A DNA stretch of 64,000 nt from Diphasiastrum complanatum (Eukaryota > Streptophyta > Lycopodiopsida > Lycopodiales > Lycopodiaceae): assembly GCA_029204225.1 (NCBI GenBank), contig CM055099.1:43648914-43712913 (forward strand), given 5' to 3'. A program made the translations under genes and the position numbers. A model generated the notes under the pieces. That model did no database searches, had not been told where the DNA came from, and saw nothing but the letters and a program-made list of their open reading frames with translations. Below are positions 40,801 through 49,800 of the stretch, piece after piece (position 1 is the first letter of the stretch; each line of letters starts with the position of its first letter).

Positions 40801-43752
40801 TTTCCCTTTTGGCATCTAGGAGAGCCACGAGGGTACGAAATAGTCAAGGGCACCTTTCTTGGTATCTCAGGTTGGTATTTTCAAGCAGCACGACCATTGG
40901 GATCTCTTCATATGTCTATATCCCAGCATCTAGAGGGCACCCATCAATACATCCATCACTACTTATATTGTTCACAACTTCAAAATTCAGAGGACATGGT
41001 ATGGCAACTTAGGGGTGAAGCCAAAGTTCTACAGATCTCGGTCCTTGGAATTGGACACAGTAGAATGCCCAGTTCTACCTCGATATCTAGACTCGAGACT
41101 TTCCCATGGGGTTAGACTTATGGGGCAGTTTCGAGTTTCACGGGCAAGTCGAAGATTTATGGAATGAAGGCTAAAGACCCCATGAGATAGTCAACCTCAA
41201 TGACAAAAGTGCCACTCTTGAGTATTTCTTTCTCAAAGCTGTAGAAGGATTCAAGATCTCGCATGACGTGGAACAACTGTGAATGCAGCTAGGATAATCT
41301 GGTGTGGTATTTCTCCTGAAACGAAATTGCTCTAGATGAACTAGGGAAGTGTGTACTTCCCAAGCCTGGCCATAGCTTTGTGTCTCATGTTGAAGATAGG
41401 TCTTGTAAAGTACTTCCAGATAGGTGTATGATGAAGCCACTTCAAGAGGTTGACCCTCCCGCAATAGCTCATGATTAGACAAAGCCCTGGAAGTGGTTAA
41501 GGCCATAGCCTCCCCTGGGTCTTTTTATTGTTCACTGTCAATCCCCATCATGTACAAAAGGTGTGAAGTGTGTCCAGGTGCTACTTTAACCCCTCTCTAG
41601 TGCTAGATATGAGAACAACATTATCTGCATACAAAAAAAATGTAAATCAAAAGGTCACCTAGCCTGCGACCCTCGGCTCCATCTGACTCAATAGTGCGCT
41701 TAGTTCATCAATGTAGAGTCCCAGTGTAGGGGAGAGTGAGCAGCCCTGCTTCACTCACATGGTGGTGTCCACCTATGGTGAGATACCCTCATCAAATTTG
41801 AAATGTCCAACCACTCGCTCATAAAGTGCCATGACCACAATGCTAGTATTCGAGTGGAAATCAAGCTGATATAACTTTTGGATTAGCAAATGCCTAAGAA
41901 CAAAACCAAACCTTTTCTGAAATTTACAAAGCAGCAATACACAATCACACTTCTGTGATAGATCTTAGAGTAAATACGTGTTCGGAAGTGGAGAACTTGG
42001 CCTTTAAACTTACTTGTCTCAAGGCATGTATGTGTCTCTGGTCCTAGCTTCAGTACTCATTGCAAACTCAAGGATGGAACCAAATAATATGGCCATAATG
42101 GGACCAATCATGACAGTGTGCTAGTTGTTTGTCTCATGGAATCATCCCCCTTATGGATGTCGTGCATCGAGAAGAAAGACCGTGGATAACTGCATGATTA
42201 AACAGGGAAGAAAGGAATGGAAAAGGACATTACAATGTAAATTAGAATCTCATTGTCCAGATCATCAATATCACGAGCATGATGGGTATTCAACTTGGAA
42301 ATGACATCTTTCACCTTTTGAGGGGTGAAAAGGGTACAGGTGGTGGGGTGAGGTGAGATGGTAATGGGTTTGTTTGTGTGTACAATTACCAATGTTTCAC
42401 GAATCAGCGAACAAGGAATCACGGTTCGGATCGGGCCGATTCGAATTGGAAATCTGTTCGAATTGGTCACCGTTTAAATTTTTTTTCAAGTGAAAAAATG
42501 TTCAAATTGGCCGATTCGAACCTGTTCATGAAACATTGTGGCATACTCCGTCCAAGTCCAAAGATCAATCAAGATAGGAGGTGGAGCACGAGGGATGATT
42601 TCATGTTAGAAAGCACCCAAAGTGGAAATAAGAAGAAGATTGATGAGTCTCTTTCCTTCTTTCGCTTCATAGGCTTTCTTTTTATGATTGCTTACTTGAG
42701 AGCTTGTAGAGCTGAGAAGGTGCATGATGACATGCATGAACCAAAGAGTGAGGGAGGTGACAACATTCTTTGTCATACCATGGGTGCTTCGGTCATCCGG
42801 AGTGTGGTTAACATATATGGCATTTGGAGGGGATTGAGGAAGCGTTGGTGTAAGTGACAAGGAATTTGGACTAGACTTGAAGTGTGTGTTACATATAGGT
42901 GTCTTGTTTATTTAGACACTGAACCTATATTTCCAGTTTTAGCAATTTTTTCAGCTTTATTTCGTTCATGTAGTGTGTATGAGTGCCGATTCTAAGGAAC
43001 ATATAGTTACTGAGTCAAGACATGCGTCCCATAACGGGGTCCGTTTGGCCATGCAGCGGAACCCCCATAATTGTGAATGTTCTATATGTACTTTCTCTCT
43101 CTCTTTCAGTTCACACGTGTGTTGATTGGGGTGTGGTGTGCTTTCTCTTTTGGCTATTGTGAATCAGATTGTTGGTTAGTCTGTTGGATTGGTAGCGTAA
43201 ACTGTAGGATCGATCGGTGACATGTTATCAGAGCGTTGGTTAGGTGTAGTTTTACATTAATCAAAAGCCGAATTCTGGGAGAATTTAAGAACCGTCTATG
43301 GTTGGTCAAGTAGGCTATCTAATCAGTTCTGGGGAATCCTAAAGCACAGTGCTAGGGGAATTCAAAGGCTTTTGGTGAAAACTGTGAAATTTTCAAAATT
43401 TTTAAGCTAGCATAGCTTTCCCCACGAAAATGGACTGTTTGCACTCGTTATTGCACCAATTTACATACTGTTAGCTCCAGCACCAAGATGGTAGCAGTGT
43501 GACCTCAGAGGAGTAGGCATCTGCAAGGAATACCACTAAGGTTGGTTGCCTATCCAAGAAAGCTGTAAAACCCCTGAGCTTGGGTTTTCGGTGATAAATT
43601 GCTGGATTTATCTCCACACAGAACCATTTTTTGTGAAGTGAATTGCTGCAGGGGGGCGCCAAGGTACAACGACTGAGATTGCCGGGAGCCATTGACAGTT
43701 GTGGGCACATGAGGAGACCAAAGTTTTTTTTCTGGATTAGCCATAGCTGAAA

Positions 43753-43822
<70 letters not shown>

Positions 43823-46785
43823 AAGAAAGAAAGTTTTATTAATGTCTTTTCCATGCCAAAAGGCATATAAGACTAGTAAATGTACATGTCAAGTATGTGG
43901 TAACCGTAGCAGCGTATGAAACGTCTCCAAAACTGTAACAGAATTAACAAATCTAACTGCTATGAACTGAAATGGAAATTGAAAAAGATGCGATGATATA
44001 TGAAGCATGTGGGAGCATATATACTGCTAAATGTCATGAATATGCACTATCATCCAATCCTGTCACGCTGATGCTATAAAAGGATGTAATACGGGCTGCA
44101 GCATGAGAAACCACTGGTGGTCGATGACGTCGTCTAAGAGGATGAGGTCTCCTCATGATTGGTCGTGTAGCTCGTGCAGCAATATGAGTATGAGTGGGAC
44201 ACTGTCTCTGATCCCGGTGGGCATGTAAGTCGTCATCAACCTCATCAGCATCAAATGCTAGGTCTCGGCTCCTCCTGGAGAAGAAAGAAGTGATCTGAGG
44301 TTGAGAAACATGACTCCGTATTTGACACAGGTCCTATCTCAGAATAAACATCTCTCGTATCATGAGTGCGGCGCAACGGGAGTCTTCATAGGCTAGGAGG
44401 GATCGTAGGGTGACAGGCGTGTCACGGAACAGACAGTGGTATCTCCCTCTGATCTCGTAATATACCGGGCACCTAAAGATAAAGTGCTCCTCTGACTCCA
44501 CCTCATCCAAGGAACATAATTGACAAATCCGCTCTTCTCTCGGGGTACCCTAGGATCTCCCAGTCTCAATGGCCAACTGATGTGACGATACGCGGAGCTG
44601 TCCCAGTGTAAATCTAAGGCCGTGTGATAAACCTGAGTCCAAATAGTGTGGCAAAACTGGGAACCCTGCTATGTCAAGCTCAATGAAATGAGTCCAGTAA
44701 TAGGCGGGTTTGACCCCAAGTTGTCGCCTCTAAGTACGGTCGAGATATGTCCGATATAAAAAGCGTCTGATATTTAGATGAGTACTTGAGGGGAGCTCTG
44801 TAATGGAGATGCCAAATTAATCAAGGAGGAAATGGGATGCCTGTGAGAACCACGACAGGTTGCTGTCGAGGGCATGAACGCGGAGCTGGTTGGTGATGTC
44901 ATAAAACTCCGACTGTCGCGAGGAGGTTTGGGCATTAAAATCCCCAGTGAGGAAAATATGCCCTCGCTTTGCAAATCTGATAATATCAGGTGACAAATCA
45001 AGGTATGGTGAGCCTATGCCCTCTGCAAAGGATGAAGACTCTGGAGGAAAGTAACATGCCGCCACAAAGAGGTCCCTGTCCAACCCAATATTTTGTCCAA
45101 CAATACGAATCCAGATATAACATGCATGCTCATCGTGCCTGATGAGCTCGATGCTCTGGCAAAGAGACTCTCTATAAAGGCATGCAACCCCTCTGGATCC
45201 ACGGCCACTAGTTGATCTAGTCTCGAGCCTGAATACGGAATCCCATTTGTATCCTGGAAAAATAGGTAAGCCTCTCTCCTGACTCTCGTAGGTCTCCATA
45301 AAAAACAGTAAATCTTTGCCAGTGATGAAGTCATTCAGGTCGCCAACTATGGAGGATGAGTGTATACCATCGCAGTTCCATACTCCAATCCGGAGATGGT
45401 GTGGATGGGGCCACGTAACCCGGGGACCCCAAATACCTAGCACTGGGAGCTGCTAGGAGCGCTATCAAGAAAGCCCACTCGTCCGTCGCGGTAGATGACT
45501 CGTCTGCCTGACTCACGGGCTATCTGAAAGGCCTTACGCCTCTCCTCCACCTGGATATATGTGAGGTCGTCGTCCATATAGATAGTGGTGCCACGTAGCT
45601 TAGCGCATCGCAGAGCATCTCGTTGACTCTCTAGAGAAGTGAAAGGGATAATGAGTGTGGCTGCATCTCTAGTGGTCCTCCATGCGGTATCTAGCCCATC
45701 TGTCCTGTGCCCGAGAGTGGTGTCGAGAAAGCGTTTGGCTTTGGCCAAGGCATCCTGTGTATCCGGGATCCCACGAACTCTAATGTTGTGCGCTTTTTGG
45801 TCTCGTGATTTCTCTTCCGAGATGGTGGCTGAGATAACCTAAGAGATGGGAGCGCTTGGTTTAGTGCCTTTTTTCAAAACTGATGCCCAAGAAAGGGCCT
45901 CTTCTTGCTGCTTTTCAATTTTTGTCTCTAGTTCCCGTATCATATTGCTGGTAGACGCCGAAGCCGCAGCCTATTTACTCCCGATGGATTGTTCGAGTGA
46001 TGCAACTTTGGATTGCAATATGTTCTTCTTGTGAACCAAAGATGTAACTGTTCCTTTCAGCTGCGAGATTTCCTGCCGCAAAGTTTGGAAATCTGCCCGG
46101 ATTTGATCAATCTGCCAAGAAGAGAACAATTTGGTTGATTTGGAGGGTGTATATGGGATGCTAGCTGTGGGTTGTGGGCTAGCAATGGTCGGGGTAGGAA
46201 GAATGGGATCGGAAACTGGAGGAGCAGATTTTGAAGGAGGGATGGGCAAGGCTGCATATAGGGTTGAGGTGATGCCAACCGTGGTGCCAACATCGGGCCC
46301 AATGAGCAGGGGGGGGATGCAATCAGCAAGTGTGGTAGCAGGGGGCAGCACACCTGCATCGGGGGAGGGGAATGTAAGGGAGATGACAGTAGGGAGGGGT
46401 GCATCTACAACAAGGGTGGCAGCCGGGGGGGTATATCTCCAACGAGGGTGGCAGCAAGGGGCGGTACTGCTGCAACGAGGGTGGCAGCAGGGGACGACGC
46501 GACTACAGCAGGGGGAGCGGAGATGGGGGAGGTGGCAACAGGGGGCGGGATATCTGCAGCTGGGAGAGCGGGGGTGGGGGAGATGGTAGCAGGGGGGGGG
46601 GGGGGGGGGGTGTATCTGCAGCGGAGGTGGAGGTAGGGAGGGTGGCAGCAGGGGGCGGAGTAGCTGCAGCAAGGAGGAAGGATGTAGGAGAGGCGGCAGC
46701 AGGGGGCAGGTCTGCAGCGATGGAGGTGGAGACAGGTGAGGAACGGGATCTGCTACGAACATGGATGGCACGGGGAGGAGCCATG

Positions 46786-46829
<44 letters not shown>

Positions 46830-49800
46830 CGGGTAGTAACCTAGCGGCCCGAAGTGGCCAGCGTCTTGAAGGGGAGCCTTTCAGCGTGCCAAAACTTTTC
46901 TAACCATTCGATCGAGGTCCATCAGAATCAATGGTTCAAATTGGTTTGTTATGGGCCGTTGGATGTAGAGCTATGGTGGAGATGTGCTTGAATGGGTGCT
47001 TGAAGAATTGAAGTTCAATTTTGAAGAAACTTAATTAGAAAACTTCACCAAGAAATCTGCTGAAGGGGTCGAATTGGTGGAAGTCACTTTGAAGGGCACT
47101 TAACTTCAATTTGAAGTTATAGTTCAAAAAACAAGGTTTCAAGGCTTTTTGGGTGTTTTGCCCATATCAGAGGCTATGCTTAACTAAATTGACCCAAATT
47201 AAAATGAAGAGCATACTCATGGAGAGGAAGCTTTGGAATATGTTACTAGTGTGGAACAGAGGCTAGCGACGATGCCAGCCGATATGTGCTCGTATGAGAA
47301 AAGGGCGCAAAAGGCCTATCCTTGATCAACTTGTTGGTCAAAGCCCATGTCATTGCGCATTAGCAAAGCCGTGAAAACTAGAGGTGCTTGGAAAACACTT
47401 AGGACGCAGTATCAGATGGCAAACCCATCCCGGAAGATGTCCTCGGATGATGTCCTTGAGGACAAAATCGAACTATATTCTCATGGAGGAAAATGAAAAT
47501 GCAAGTTCATTTTATACACGGATCAAGGAATTGAGAGTGAGTGAATTGTCGAAAAACTTTCAGATGTTCGCAAGTGGCATTGTGTTGAGGGAGAGGTTAC
47601 CCGCCTTCGAAGATCTTCATGGTATTGTGCTGCAGGAGGAACAAAGCCGCGAGGCACTAAAGTCACGTCAACCACCATCAGAAGATCAAGTGACGTTGAC
47701 CAAGGGGAAACACAAACCTAAGAAACAACAAAGGAAGTTGAATGCTGATGAAGACAATCAAGGATGATTGTCAGGAAGGAAGAAAAAGGGCAAATGCTTC
47801 TATTGTCAGAAGCTAGGCCACTGGGCGAGAGATTGTCGCAAGAAGAAGGCGGACATTAAAAAGAGAAAAGTGAAGCAACTCACTAATCTTTTCGAGGACA
47901 ATGTTGATAGCGACAATGCCGATCCTAGTACAACATTTGTGACCGCATTGGCATCACAAGACTTTGTCAATAATGAGCATTGGTTTGTAGACTTGGGAGT
48001 GACAAGACACATGATGAGCAATAAGTCTTGGTTCAAAGATCTAAAGTTGACAGATGATGGTCACAAGGTTGCTCAAGCAAATGGAGATGAATGCCAAATT
48101 CAAGGCATTGGCACTGTGCGTATACAATTTCTTGATCTTGCAAAAACGTTTGCTTTCAATTGAAATGATGACTGACCACATGCTAAAGGTTGAATTTAGC
48201 AAATAGAACTGTCAAATGAAAGATGTAAAACAGGGCTTCAAAGTGATTGATATGGTTTTGTACAAGCTGAATGCCGTGGTTTCTAGGTGGATCAGTAACA
48301 ACCACATCTTCTCAAAGTGATTTGTGGCATAGACTCTTAGATCACATGAATTTGAGATTGCTTTGCAAGTTGAAGATGGTGACAAGTCTACATAGTATGG
48401 ATGATAAGGAGGAGCCTATTTGCAAGGGATGCATACTAGGCAAATCACATCGAGAAAAGTTTGATATGAAGTGGGCAACAAGAGAGCCAAAGGAGTGCTT
48501 GAACTAGTGCACTTAGATTTGTGTGGGCCAATGAAGATGATATCAATCGATGGGGCATTTTACTTCTTGACATTCATTGACAAATATTCAAGGAGAAGGT
48601 GGATCTACACCATCAAAGAGCTGTCATGGGCATTTGAGTCTTTCAAAGACTTCAAGGCCTTAGTGGATAAGCAATCAAATGCCAAGATCAAGGTGTTAAG
48701 ATCACATATGTGTGGAATGATGCTATCTTTGATAGAAAAGTTGATTACTTTGTGTGCTTTTTGCCCACTTTTGATGTACTCCAATTTAGTCTCTTACTGA
48801 GGAGCCGACTCTTGTCCCAACGTTCTTTTTCCATAAGAATGTTTTGCATTTTGAACTTCCAAATCTTGTAGTTTGTACCATGAAGCCTACTTGATTCACT
48901 CAAGAGACGTACACTGAGGCTAGCCTTGCTTATTTTAGAGAAAAACGGAAGTAAATATGGAAAGTACTCTAGAATTGAGGTGCTTCCAACTAGGGTTTTG
49001 AATCCAACTAGGGTATCATGCCACTTGATGAATACCCAGCTGCTTCTTTCTTTGATCTTGCCACATTGTGTCGTAGTGCTAGCCCTTGCACAAGACCCAA
49101 TTGACACCCGACAAAGATCTTCAAGTAGAATGTGTGCCTGCCCTCCTACAAGGCGAACTGCTCTAAGAAGTTTCTAGAACCTTTGGTCAAAATCTAAAAC
49201 CTTTTGCATGGCTCTCTTGCCTATGACGTTTGCTCTCCATTAGTGCTAATTGCACCCTGATTAGATCCCTACACAGAAAGTGTGCCCTTCTACAAGATTG
49301 AGGTGCTTAGTGAAGATCTAAAGGCTTCGGTAGAATCTGACCCAAATTGTTCCTCTCTTTTAGGGGATCGTAGGTCATATAACCTACTCTGATACTAGGA
49401 CACAATTCAAGTCGTAGCTATTTGAGATCTTAGTCACTATAGAAGACACACCATGAAAGTAAGAGAAACTAGCTATGAAAGCTTGTAGGAAACATCAATT
49501 ACATGGGAGGTTTTTAACCTCTTCATCTGACCGCCTATAGTGAAGCTTCTTAGATACATGCATGGGAAAGTATGAGATGTCTTCGTGAGCTTGAGCTACT
49601 TGGCCACTTGGGCTTACTTGCACTAAACTTAGTTAAGTTACGAAAGGGGGAACAAATTTTTTATAGTAAACTACCGATGTGAGCCCGCAAGTGTGCGGGC
49701 GGGCAGGCATTTTGGGCGGGCAGGGCAGGGTTTTGGGCAGGTGGGCAAAGGGGAGGGTTAAAAATTTGAAAAATGGGGAGTTTTTTTTCTGGGCAGGGTC

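Noticed and set aside
46131-46836. Long plus-strand Gly-rich frames
   Set aside because: They mirror the Pro-rich coding of LINE ORF1 on the minus strand.
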